Below are positions 30,787 to 38,452 of a stretch of DNA of 64,000 nucleotides, one piece after another. The stretch is from NCBI GenBank assembly GCA_938034415.1, contig CALHLE010000009.1, forward strand, positions 1 to 64,000, given 5' to 3'. Below the pieces are notes generated by a model, which saw nothing but the letters and a program-made list of their open reading frames with translations, was not told the DNA's origin and ran no database searches. Both the position numbers and the translations under genes were made by a program. This DNA comes from an uncultured Anaerolineae bacterium (lineage in GTDB: Bacteria > Chloroflexota > Anaerolineae > J036 > Brachytrichaceae). How positions within the stretch are numbered: the stretch's first letter is position 1; each line of letters starts with the position of its first letter.

Positions 30787-31145
30787 GCTTTGCCTCCGTT
30801 CAGCAAAGGCGCCAGTAGTTTATGTCAATGGGGTGAACAGGGAAGCGTGTAGCCGGATTTTAGGCTTTCTAAACAAGAGCGTCAAGCAGGTCCAATCTTG
30901 CTCGCGCCGGAGGCTTGAAACCGACTCGCAAACTGCCTCTTCAATATCAAACTGCGCTACGGATGTGAGGATAAACGACGAGCATCGGATGCAGTTGCGC
31001 AGGATTTGAGCGATAGGGCATGGCTTCGAGACAGATGGATTTTCTTTCAAGCCTAAAAAAGATTCATGAAGCGCGATCGTCAAAAGGCCAGTAATCTTCT
31101 ATCACTTTCAATTCTCGCAGAGGATATTCCTGGGAGGTTAATGCC
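30787..31145. other. Divergent regulatory region between araC-type gene and sugar transporter
   Basis: 359 bases with no supported gene. It should contain the operator for the AraC regulator and both divergent promoters. A TTGACA is present on the minus strand at 30828-30823 but its -10 partner is poor. The strong ribosome site GGGAGG stands 8 bases before the binding-protein ATG. I could not define repeat operators with confidence. Confidence 0.5.
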
Positions 31146-32564
31146 ATGAAGAAAGTGCGCCATGTCTCGCTAACACGCCGCGCATTTTTGCGCAAGAGCG
31201 CTGCAGCCGCTTTTGGCTTGCTGGCTACGGCCTGCGTTGCAGCGCCTGGTCCGGCTACTCAGCCATCAGGCAGCGTCTCGGCGCCGGCCTCGACGACTGC
31301 ACCGGCCGTCGTTCGTCCGTCTGTTGCCAAAAATGATTTCGAGGCGAAGTACGAGGAGCTAGGCAGACAGTGGGAAGGAACTACGCTGCGCGTCCCGGTG
31401 GGCGGTTCCGGACATTGGAAAGTCAACGAGCAAGCTTCACAGAGATTCACCGAGCTCACGGGCATAAAAACCATCTGGGAGGACAACCCCTACGAGCAGG
31501 TTTATGACAAGACCTTTTTGGATCTGGCCTCGCAATCGGGCACCTACGACATTCTAGATCTGAACTATGCATGGTTTGGTCAGTTTATTGCTACTAATGG
31601 GCTGCTTGAACTAGCACCTTACGTAGAGAATCCCTCTTTCCCCAAAGTGGACCTCAAAGGTTTCGTACCTGCGATTCTTGAAACCTATGGGGTGTGGGAG
31701 GGCAAGCTGTATGGGCTGCCATGGCTGGGTGACGCGATGATCTTCTGCTACAACAAGGCGCACTTTGAAGCCGCCGGCCTGGACCCGCAGAAGGCTCCGA
31801 CGACTTGGGACGAGGTCTATGAGTTCGGCAAGGCGCTGACAAAAGATGAGCGCTACGGGTTTGCTCTGATGGGCGGACGTCAGATTCAAGCGATGTGCAC
31901 TTACGCGGCCATTTTCTTCGGTCTATCGGGGAAGGATTTCTACGATGCCTCCGGAGCGCCGCAGTTCGACAGCGATGAGGGGCGCCAAGCTATGGAGATT
32001 GTGGCCGTCAAACTTCCTGAAATTGCACCTAAGGCGGCTACATCCTGGGATATCGTTAAGGCTGCTGAGTCTGTGGCGCAGGGCGTTACTTCGATGCAGA
32101 TTCAGTGGCCTGGCATATTGCCTGGACTACTGGATCCGAATAGCTCCAAGGTTGTTGGCCAAATGGCATTCACTAATCCACCAGGTGGCACGGCGCTCGG
32201 CGGTCATGCTATTGCTGTGTCGAATTACTCTAAGAACAAGGATGCAGCTTATCTGTTAGCCAACTATCTCGTGTCGCCTGAGATTCAACGCGAGTATGTA
32301 AGCCAAGGCTACTCCATCACGCTGACAGAGCTGTTCAATGATCCCGCGATCCAGCAGGTGAATCCCTACATTAAGGCGCTTGGAGACTCGCTCGCTATCG
32401 GCCGCGGCTGGCCGCGCACTGAGGAAACTAATGAGGTCTTCGACATCATGGTAAAGCACATCAGCAATGCGATTACCAAGCAAGAGAAGCCTGATGCTGC
32501 AGTCCGTGCAATGAATGAAGAGATCTTCAAGTTGCGCAAAGAGCGCGGATTTATCAAATCGTAA
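31146..32564 (+). CDS. Family 1 extracellular sugar-binding lipoprotein
   Basis: 472 residues. The N-terminus has a twin-arginine motif (TRRAFLRKSAAAAFGLLA) and then a lipobox (LATAC), so it may be exported by Tat and lipidated. The mature part is a type 1 solute-binding protein: RVPVGGSGHWKVNEQASQRF, YDILDLNYAWFGQFIATNGL, GLPWLGDAMIFCYNKAHFEA and PTTWDEVYEFGKAL are typical. The two following genes are its permeases and no ATPase is present nearby, so a shared MsmK-type ATPase elsewhere is implied. The sugar is not known; downstream genes suggest a modified or oxidised sugar. Confidence 0.9.
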   Translation: MKKVRHVSLTRRAFLRKSAAAAFGLLATACVAAPGPATQPSGSVSAPASTTAPAVVRPSVAKNDFEAKYEELGRQWEGTTLRVPVGGSGHWKVNEQASQRFTELTGIKTIWEDNPYEQVYDKTFLDLASQSGTYDILDLNYAWFGQFIATNGLLELAPYVENPSFPKVDLKGFVPAILETYGVWEGKLYGLPWLGDAMIFCYNKAHFEAAGLDPQKAPTTWDEVYEFGKALTKDERYGFALMGGRQIQAMCTYAAIFFGLSGKDFYDASGAPQFDSDEGRQAMEIVAVKLPEIAPKAATSWDIVKAAESVAQGVTSMQIQWPGILPGLLDPNSSKVVGQMAFTNPPGGTALGGHAIAVSNYSKNKDAAYLLANYLVSPEIQREYVSQGYSITLTELFNDPAIQQVNPYIKALGDSLAIGRGWPRTEETNEVFDIMVKHISNAITKQEKPDAAVRAMNEEIFKLRKERGFIKS

Positions 32565-32677
32565 GGCGCGGAGCATGCAATGCACAGGCATGGTCCAGGG
32601 GCTCAGCTCCGTGTGCTGGCCTTTGCACCAAGGCTGGAGGCAGAGTACCGCTATCGCGTAGCTTGCCAATCGAAATA

Positions 32678-32726
32678 GGGGATAGGGCCTTTGGCGTAAA
32701 GATATTGCGCCTGGGCGCCTATCCCC
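32678..32726 (+). terminator. Hairpin between binding-protein and permease genes
   Basis: GGGGATAGG (32678-32686) and CCTATCCCC (32718-32726) form a perfect 9-bp stem, with an inner GGCG/CGCC stem in the loop, and TTTTGCTTTT follows a few bases later. It probably reduces expression of the permeases relative to the binding protein. Confidence 0.6.
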
Positions 32727-32793
32727 CCATCGAGATTTTGCTTTTGAGCACGTGACGCAGTAATCACTTGCGCTCAACTTGAAGTTGCGCTGA

Positions 32794-33735
32794 ATGGCTT
32801 CCCCAGACTTAACCTCAGCCCGGATTAGGAGCAGAAAGCGAGTTGGACATTCGAGGATTTACGCACCATATCTCCTCATTGCCCCAACGCTGCTCGTTGT
32901 ATTCGGCCTGCTGGTCTTTCCAATCGGCTATGCCCTTGTCTTGAGCTTCTCGAACCGAATGCTGACCGGTTCGGTTGCGTTTGGATGGATAGGTCTGCAA
33001 AACTATCTCAATTTGTTGTCTCCGAACAGTGAGTTTTGGCACAGCTTGTGGATAACCGCGCGCTTTGCGTTAATCTGCGTGGCCGTCGAATTCGCGCTGG
33101 GATTGGGGCTGGCGCTGCTGCTCAACCGTAGCTTTGCAGGTCGCGCCTGGTTTCGCACAACGATCCTCATTCCACTCGTTGTGCCCGCTCTGGCGTCAGG
33201 ACTTGTCTGGAGCACCATGTATGACGACCAGTTTGGCGTTGTGCCGTATTTGCTGCGCCTGCTGGGCTACGCCTCTCCGGTGTTTCTGGCTGATCCGGAT
33301 GTGGCGCTCTATGCTGTTGCCGCAACCGAGATATGGCGCGCTAGCCCTTTCATGGTTCTAGTGTTGCTTGCCGCGCTGCAGGCAGTGCCTCAAGAGCTGA
33401 TTGAAGCTGCGCAGGTGGACGGTGGCAATAAGCTCCAAGTGTTCAGATACGTCACTTTACCCTTTATCGCGCCCGTGATCGTCGTGGCACTGCTATTTCG
33501 CACCGTAGATGCGTTGCGCACGTTTGACCTGATCTACTTGTTGACTCAAGGCGGGCCGGGGATCGCCACTGAGGTCGTCAGCATGTTTATCTACCGGTGG
33601 GGATTCCGTCACTTCAAGGTCGGATTCACCTCCGCAGCCTCGATATTGTTGTTTGTCCTAACGCTCGTGGTCTGCCTGATCTACCTTCGCCAACTGGTGT
33701 ACCGTCAATCGCAAGTGCAAACTATCAAGGGCTAG
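32794..33735 (+). CDS. Sugar ABC transporter permease (MalF/UgpA-like)
   Basis: 313 residues with six predicted membrane segments, beginning LLIAPTLLVVFGLLVFPIGY. The EAA motif that contacts the ATPase is ELIEAAQVDGGNKLQVFRYV followed by TLPFIAP. It forms the membrane channel with the next gene and starts about 230 bases after the binding-protein stop, behind the hairpin at 32678. The assignment to the carbohydrate CUT1 class is from motif and gene order. Confidence 0.93.
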   Translation: MASPDLTSARIRSRKRVGHSRIYAPYLLIAPTLLVVFGLLVFPIGYALVLSFSNRMLTGSVAFGWIGLQNYLNLLSPNSEFWHSLWITARFALICVAVEFALGLGLALLLNRSFAGRAWFRTTILIPLVVPALASGLVWSTMYDDQFGVVPYLLRLLGYASPVFLADPDVALYAVAATEIWRASPFMVLVLLAALQAVPQELIEAAQVDGGNKLQVFRYVTLPFIAPVIVVALLFRTVDALRTFDLIYLLTQGGPGIATEVVSMFIYRWGFRHFKVGFTSAASILLFVLTLVVCLIYLRQLVYRQSQVQTIKG

Positions 33736-33741
33736 ATCGTC

Positions 33742-34578
33742 ATGCGTTCATCTCCTCTCCTGATGCGTCTGGGCCAACTGCTCATTGGCCTCGTGCTTGT
33801 ATCGGTTTGGCTTCTATACATGTTTCCCGTCTACTGGATGGTAACGTCTTCGTTGAAGACTCGTGTAGATAACTTTGCGGTTCCGCCCAAATTTATTTTT
33901 ATGCCGACCATTGAATATTTTGTATATACCTTCAATAATCATCAATTTCATCGAGCTGTAGGCAACAGCCTGTTTATTACTGCCATGACCGTAGTTTGCT
34001 CACTTGCGCTTGGTGGATGGGCGGCGTACGCATTTGCGCGATTCCGATTCCCAGGGTCTGCCGCATTAGGCTTCTCTCTTATCATCGCTCGAATGATGCC
34101 CCCAATCGTGTTTATTGTTCCCTTGTTTTTGATGTTGCAAGCGTTAAAGTTGCGAAACTCGCACTTTGCTTTGATTTTAATATATACGGCATTTAGTCTT
34201 CCATTTGCCGTGTGGATGCTCAGGAGCTTTTTCGAGGAACTCCCCGTCGAGTTAGAAGAAGCTGCATGGATTGATGGCGCGTCGCGTTTGCAGACCTTCC
34301 TATATATTCTCCTGCCACTCATTGCGCCCGGACTCGCCGCAACCGCAGTGTTTACGGCGCTGTTAGCTTGGGGGGAGTTTCTTTTTGCACTCTTGCTCGG
34401 TGGGCCGGACACGACTACATTGCCGGTGTACTTAGCAGGATTTGTCGGCGAGCGCACAGTAGAATGGGGAGAGATTATGTCTTCAGCCGTCTTGTCCATA
34501 ATCCCGCCGATGATCCTATTTATGCTTGTTCAACGTAACCTGATCAAAGGGCTGACCCTTGGAGCGATTAAAGGCTGA
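33742..34578 (+). CDS. Sugar ABC transporter permease (MalG/UgpE-like)
   Basis: 278 residues with six membrane segments. It starts LLIGLVLVSVWLLYMFPVYW, followed by MVTSSLKTRVDNFAVPP, which is typical of MalG-type subunits. The EAA loop is VELEEAAWIDGASRLQTFLY and then ILLPLIAPGLAATAVF. It starts 6 bases after the other permease. It is the most AT-rich gene in the window (for example the run of A/T around 33890-33950), in contrast to the GC-rich genes on either side of the island, which hints at acquisition from another genome. Confidence 0.93.
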   Translation: MRSSPLLMRLGQLLIGLVLVSVWLLYMFPVYWMVTSSLKTRVDNFAVPPKFIFMPTIEYFVYTFNNHQFHRAVGNSLFITAMTVVCSLALGGWAAYAFARFRFPGSAALGFSLIIARMMPPIVFIVPLFLMLQALKLRNSHFALILIYTAFSLPFAVWMLRSFFEELPVELEEAAWIDGASRLQTFLYILLPLIAPGLAATAVFTALLAWGEFLFALLLGGPDTTTLPVYLAGFVGERTVEWGEIMSSAVLSIIPPMILFMLVQRNLIKGLTLGAIKG

Positions 34579-34604
34579 CTACAACGGTCCATCTCCTAGA
34601 AATT

Positions 34605-35567
34605 ATGATTCAAGAACGCAAGAGGTTGTCTTACGCCCCGCTAGGGCACTCCGCCGTGCAAGTGTATGCCCAAGATGGTAAGTTGCTTGCTGTGTATCAC
34701 TGGGGCAGGGAACATCGCCAGCCATTCTTTCATCCCTTGTATTCCTATCGAAGCTCGGAACCGCTGACTTGCTTCGCGCCCTGGGATCATCCGTGGCATA
34801 AAGGATTGTGGTGGTCCTGGAAGTACGTCAACGGGATCAATTTCTGGGAGCGCCTTGCCCAAGAAGGAGAGGGCGAGGGCCAGAGCATCGTCAGCGATCA
34901 CGATATCTCTGCCCAGCCGGATGGCAGCATCCGTATCCAGCAGAGACTGGAGATGCAAAGCATCCAAAGCCTAGAAACGTATCTAGTGGAGGATCGTCGC
35001 ATCACTATCGCGCCCAGCTTGCCGGGATGGCCGGGCGCTTGGCACTTGGACTGGGAAGCTATCACAACTGCGCTGTCGGATTGCGAACTTTCGGTAACCC
35101 CCTATCCAGAGGCCTTATGGGGCGGATACGCCGGTTTGAACTTTCGCCCCAACCGCTCTATGGGCTGGGGCGAAACCATTCGCAACAGCGAAGGGCACGA
35201 AGGACACTCAGCATGTCATGGACAGCGGGCGCGCTGGGCTGCCTATGGTGGGTGGCTGGACGGCGATGAGGCGGCTACACCGGCGCTGCCCAGCCAGGCC
35301 GGTCTCGCCATCCTCGACCATCCGAGCAATCCCAGCTATCCGACGCCGTTCTATGCCTGGTCAACCGGCGACGACAACCGCAGCTTCGGCTTCCTCGCGG
35401 CGGCGCCGCTTATGCACATCGGCCGCCTTGCCCTGTCCGGTGGGGACCGACTCCAATTTCGTTATCGCGTCATCCTGTTTGACGGATGCATACAGAGTGA
35501 TAAGCTCTCAGAGGCTTGGGAGTCGTTTGCTGCGATAGGGGCGGCGGCCATGGCAGCGGGATCCTAG
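34605..35567 (+). CDS. DUF6807 (PmoA-like) family protein
   Basis: 320 residues. The conserved stretch FFHPLYSYRSSEPLTCFAPW then DHPWHKGLWWSWKYVNGINF is the signature of this family, which is common beside sugar-catabolic oxidoreductases and in older annotation is called PmoA or methane oxygenase by mistake. A later GGYAGLNFRPN and SNPSYPTPFYAW fit the same family. There is no signal peptide. Biochemical function is not established; here it shares an operon with ThuA-like, Gfo/Idh and isomerase genes. Confidence 0.8.
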   Translation: MIQERKRLSYAPLGHSAVQVYAQDGKLLAVYHWGREHRQPFFHPLYSYRSSEPLTCFAPWDHPWHKGLWWSWKYVNGINFWERLAQEGEGEGQSIVSDHDISAQPDGSIRIQQRLEMQSIQSLETYLVEDRRITIAPSLPGWPGAWHLDWEAITTALSDCELSVTPYPEALWGGYAGLNFRPNRSMGWGETIRNSEGHEGHSACHGQRARWAAYGGWLDGDEAATPALPSQAGLAILDHPSNPSYPTPFYAWSTGDDNRSFGFLAAAPLMHIGRLALSGGDRLQFRYRVILFDGCIQSDKLSEAWESFAAIGAAAMAAGS

Positions 35568-35598
35568 TGAGCAGTTGACCCCGGTAGAGGCAAGCGCA

Positions 35599-36288
35599 AT
35601 GGAAAAACCAAAGCTCATCTTCCACGTCGGCGGGCCAACCTTTCATCCCACCCTTGAACAAGCGCGCGCCGTTCAAGCCTGGCTGGGGCCGGACTTCGAC
35701 TATGCGATCTACGATGGCGTAGATGCCTTTGAGCATTTGGATGACTGCGACTTGCTCGTTGTCATGGGCTTGCACTGGACGGGAATGAGCGCTGACTGGA
35801 GCGGCAATTTGCTCTACCGCCCGATGACGCTTGCCCATCAGCGCGCGCTGGAGGCCTACATCGCTTCTGGCCGGCCGGTGCTCTGTCACCACGGCGGCAT
35901 CGCCAGCTATGACGATTGGCCGCGCTTTGGCGAACTCATCGGCTTCGCTTGGGTTTGGGGCGTCACATCGCACTCCGACCTGGGCGATCATCAAGTGCGC
36001 ATCCTGCCCACGGGCCATGCCATCGTCGCTGGGGTGTCCGATTACACCATCCACGATGAGTTGTACTACGATGTGCAGATCGCGCCCGCAATGCAATGTG
36101 ACGCACATGCGGAGGCGACTTGGCAGGGGCGCGCGCTGCCCGTGGTGTTCACGGGTGAGGGTGGCCGCACAGCCGGTTCAGGCCGCACCGTTTACCTAGC
36201 GAACGGGCACGACATGAAGACATTCGCCTGCCCAACGATGAAGCATCTTTGGAACAACGCCGTGCGCTGGTTATTGCGCATGGCTTGA
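35599..36288 (+). CDS. ThuA-like domain protein
   Basis: 229 residues from the ATG at 35599 (MEKPKLIFHVGGPTFHPTLE). It has the glutamine-amidotransferase-like fold of ThuA proteins: DCDLLVVMGLHWTGMSADWS, GRPVLCHHGGIASYDDWPRF, DYTIHDELYYDVQIAPAMQC and RTVYLANGHDMKTFACPTMK. ThuA was named from trehalose/disaccharide utilisation in rhizobia and family members sit with Gfo/Idh dehydrogenases and TIM-barrel isomerases, as here. The reaction is unknown. Confidence 0.82.
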   Translation: MEKPKLIFHVGGPTFHPTLEQARAVQAWLGPDFDYAIYDGVDAFEHLDDCDLLVVMGLHWTGMSADWSGNLLYRPMTLAHQRALEAYIASGRPVLCHHGGIASYDDWPRFGELIGFAWVWGVTSHSDLGDHQVRILPTGHAIVAGVSDYTIHDELYYDVQIAPAMQCDAHAEATWQGRALPVVFTGEGGRTAGSGRTVYLANGHDMKTFACPTMKHLWNNAVRWLLRMA

Positions 36289-36303
36289 ACTTCCTCTAGA
36301 CCT

Positions 36304-37398
36304 ATGGCACAAGAAAATCCGATTTACACGGCTGCCGTGATCGGCGCCGGCAAGGCCGGCCAGGACAGCGGCACGCGCACCGGCGGCTTTCGCATCGGCT
36401 ACACCCACGCCGAAACGTTCAAGCGCAACCCACGCACGCAGCTCATTGCATGTGCCGACATTAACCCGGACAACCTGCGCGCGTTTATGAGTCGCTTCGG
36501 CGTGCCACACGGCTTCACCGAATACGAGGCGATGCTGCATGAGGTGAAGCCCGATCTCGTCAGCATTGGCACCTATGTCGGTTTGCATCGCCCGATGATC
36601 GAGAAAGCCGCCGAGGCAGGCGTCAAGGGCATCTTGTGTGAAAAGCCATTCGTCGCCTCGCCAGCCGACTTGAAAGCCGTCCAACGCATCGCTCAGGCCA
36701 CCGGCGTCAAGATCGTAGTGGCACACATCCGCCGCTATCTCCCCGCCTTTGCGCGCGCTCGCCAGCTCTACAACGATGGCGCAATCGGCCAGCCGGTGAT
36801 GTGCGTCGCAGGCATCGAGGGCTGGGACTTGAGCGAATGGGGTTCACACTGGCTGGACATGTTCCGCTTCTTCCACAACGACCAGCCGGTGAAGTGGGTG
36901 TTCGGTCAGCTTCGCGTGCGCGATACGCGCGGCTTTGGTCACGCGATGGAGGACCACGGCGTCGCCTACTTCGAGTTCGAGAACGGCGGCAAAGGACTAG
37001 TAGACGGCGGCCGCGGGTTGAACGGCGGGATGACGATGGCGCTGCTGGGCACCCAAGGCTCGATTCGCGTGCTCGGGGAAGATACGCTGGTTATACAGAA
37101 CGCGGCCGGGCAGTGCGAAGAGCGCTTTCCGGCCGAGCAGTTCGGCGGCTGGACCTATGCCTGGGACTGCCTACTGAACGATCTGATTCAGTGGGTGGAG
37201 GGCGGTGGTGCGCCGATGACAGGTCTGCCGAACGTCTCGCGAAGCGCAGAACTCAACCTGGCTGCTTACATCTCCGCCGTGCGCGGCGACCGCGTGGACT
37301 TGCCTCTGGAAGATGACACGGACGAATGGCCGGTCGAGATCCTTGCCCGGCGGCGCGCCCAGGCGCTAAATGTGCGCTCATCACTCTCAGCTTTTTAA
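36304..37398 (+). CDS. Gfo/Idh/MocA family oxidoreductase
   Basis: 364 residues. The Rossmann fold lies at the N-terminus (AAVIGAGKAGQDSGTRTGGF) with LIACADINPDNLRAFMSRFG, and the EKP motif is in GILCEKPFVASPADLKAV. The GFO_IDH_MocA C-terminal domain follows (SEWGSHWLDMFRFFHNDQPV with a likely catalytic His/Asp region). It probably oxidises or reduces a sugar or sugar acid with NAD(P). It lies 15 bases after the ThuA-like gene and 22 before the isomerase. Confidence 0.9.
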   Translation: MAQENPIYTAAVIGAGKAGQDSGTRTGGFRIGYTHAETFKRNPRTQLIACADINPDNLRAFMSRFGVPHGFTEYEAMLHEVKPDLVSIGTYVGLHRPMIEKAAEAGVKGILCEKPFVASPADLKAVQRIAQATGVKIVVAHIRRYLPAFARARQLYNDGAIGQPVMCVAGIEGWDLSEWGSHWLDMFRFFHNDQPVKWVFGQLRVRDTRGFGHAMEDHGVAYFEFENGGKGLVDGGRGLNGGMTMALLGTQGSIRVLGEDTLVIQNAAGQCEERFPAEQFGGWTYAWDCLLNDLIQWVEGGGAPMTGLPNVSRSAELNLAAYISAVRGDRVDLPLEDDTDEWPVEILARRRAQALNVRSSLSAF

Positions 37399-37420
37399 GA
37401 CATAAGGAGGTACCTGAACG

Positions 37421-38269
37421 ATGACGATTAAAGTAGGATGTTTCGCGCTGATTGACCCGTTCTCGGTGCTCGAGCACCAACTCGAGCGAATTCACGGCTG
37501 GGGCTTCAAATATGCAGACGTGACCGACAATACCGACGGCGCTTGCCTCGGCGTGGAGTTCGGCTTCACTGCCGTGGCCAGTTTGGACGCCAACCCGTTT
37601 GATCTTAAGCGCATGTTTGAGAGGCATGGCCTGACAATCACCAGTTTCTGCGCGCACGCTAATTTGCTCGATCCGACGGCGCCTTGGCGCTACGGCACTG
37701 CGCAGATCATCAAAGCGGTGCGCGCTGCCGCTGCCATCGGCGTGAAGCACGTGATCACCACCGAGGGCGATCCCAAGACCGACTTCGGTCATCACCTGAG
37801 TGAGAAGGAGGCGCTCTTCACCATTCGCGAGAAGCTCTACGAGCCGTTGCGCGTCGCAGCCGATCACGGTGTGAAGATTCTGCTTGAGCCGCACGGCAAA
37901 TATACCGACTCGGTGGATCACATGGAGAAGATCCTCGAATTGTGCAATTCCGACGCGCTGGGGATCAACCTGGACACCGGCAATCTGTGGCTGGGCGGCG
38001 GCGACCCGGTTGAGATGGTGAAGCGACTCGGCTCGAAGATTGAGCATGTGCACTGGAAAGACTGGCCGGCCGATATGGAAGCCAAACGCGGCCAAATATA
38101 CGGCGCAGGCATGGCCGTCATTCCGCTGGGCAGCGGCGTCGTAGATATCAAGGGCACATTCCAGGCGCTGACCCAGGCTGGGTTCGATGGCTACACCACG
38201 CTAGAGGTCGCAGGTGACGAGAACGTAAAGCAGAGCTACGCGTTCCTGAAGTCGCTTGGCGCAGAGTGA
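37421..38269 (+). CDS. Sugar phosphate isomerase/epimerase-like TIM-barrel protein
   Basis: 282 residues. It is an AP-endonuclease-2-type barrel: HGWGFKYADVTDNTDGACLG, LTITSFCAHANLLDPTAPWR, DHGVKILLEPHGKYTDSVDH with a metal-binding Glu, GINLDTGNLWLGGGDPVEMV (Asp/His type ligands), HVHWKDWPADME and a C-terminal TTLEVAGDENVKQSY with the last Glu ligand. The family includes inosose and hydroxypyruvate isomerases and 3-keto-sugar enzymes, so the substrate is open. AAGGAGG lies about 10 bases upstream. Confidence 0.88.
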   Translation: MTIKVGCFALIDPFSVLEHQLERIHGWGFKYADVTDNTDGACLGVEFGFTAVASLDANPFDLKRMFERHGLTITSFCAHANLLDPTAPWRYGTAQIIKAVRAAAAIGVKHVITTEGDPKTDFGHHLSEKEALFTIREKLYEPLRVAADHGVKILLEPHGKYTDSVDHMEKILELCNSDALGINLDTGNLWLGGGDPVEMVKRLGSKIEHVHWKDWPADMEAKRGQIYGAGMAVIPLGSGVVDIKGTFQALTQAGFDGYTTLEVAGDENVKQSYAFLKSLGAE

Positions 38270-38305
38270 ACAGCTTCTGAAACGCGCGGCGCAGCCTCCG
38301 TGCGT

Positions 38306-38366
38306 GATGACAGCTCGGCGATAAGTCGCTGTTGTGATTCAACGAGCTATCGCCGAGCTGTTCATC
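38306..38366 (+). repeat. 18-bp imperfect inverted repeat between isomerase and GH13 genes
   Basis: ACAGCTCGGCGATA (38310-38323) is perfectly complementary to TATCGCCGAGCTGT (38348-38361), and GATG/CATC extends the stem across a one-base bulge. The loop is 24 bases. No T-run follows, so it is more likely an operator, RNA-stability hairpin or repeat than a terminator. Confidence 0.7.
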
Positions 38367-38452
38367 TGCGTTGCACTCGCAGTCAAAAGTCTGAGGAAGT
38401 GACGTCGGGATAACCTCTAGGCAAAGGCCGTGACGAACCCCGCCCGACTACC

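Noticed and set aside
34605-35567. Annotation of the DUF6807 protein as a methane monooxygenase subunit
   Set aside because: The PmoA label in this family is a historical misannotation; the protein has no membrane segments and lies in a sugar cluster.
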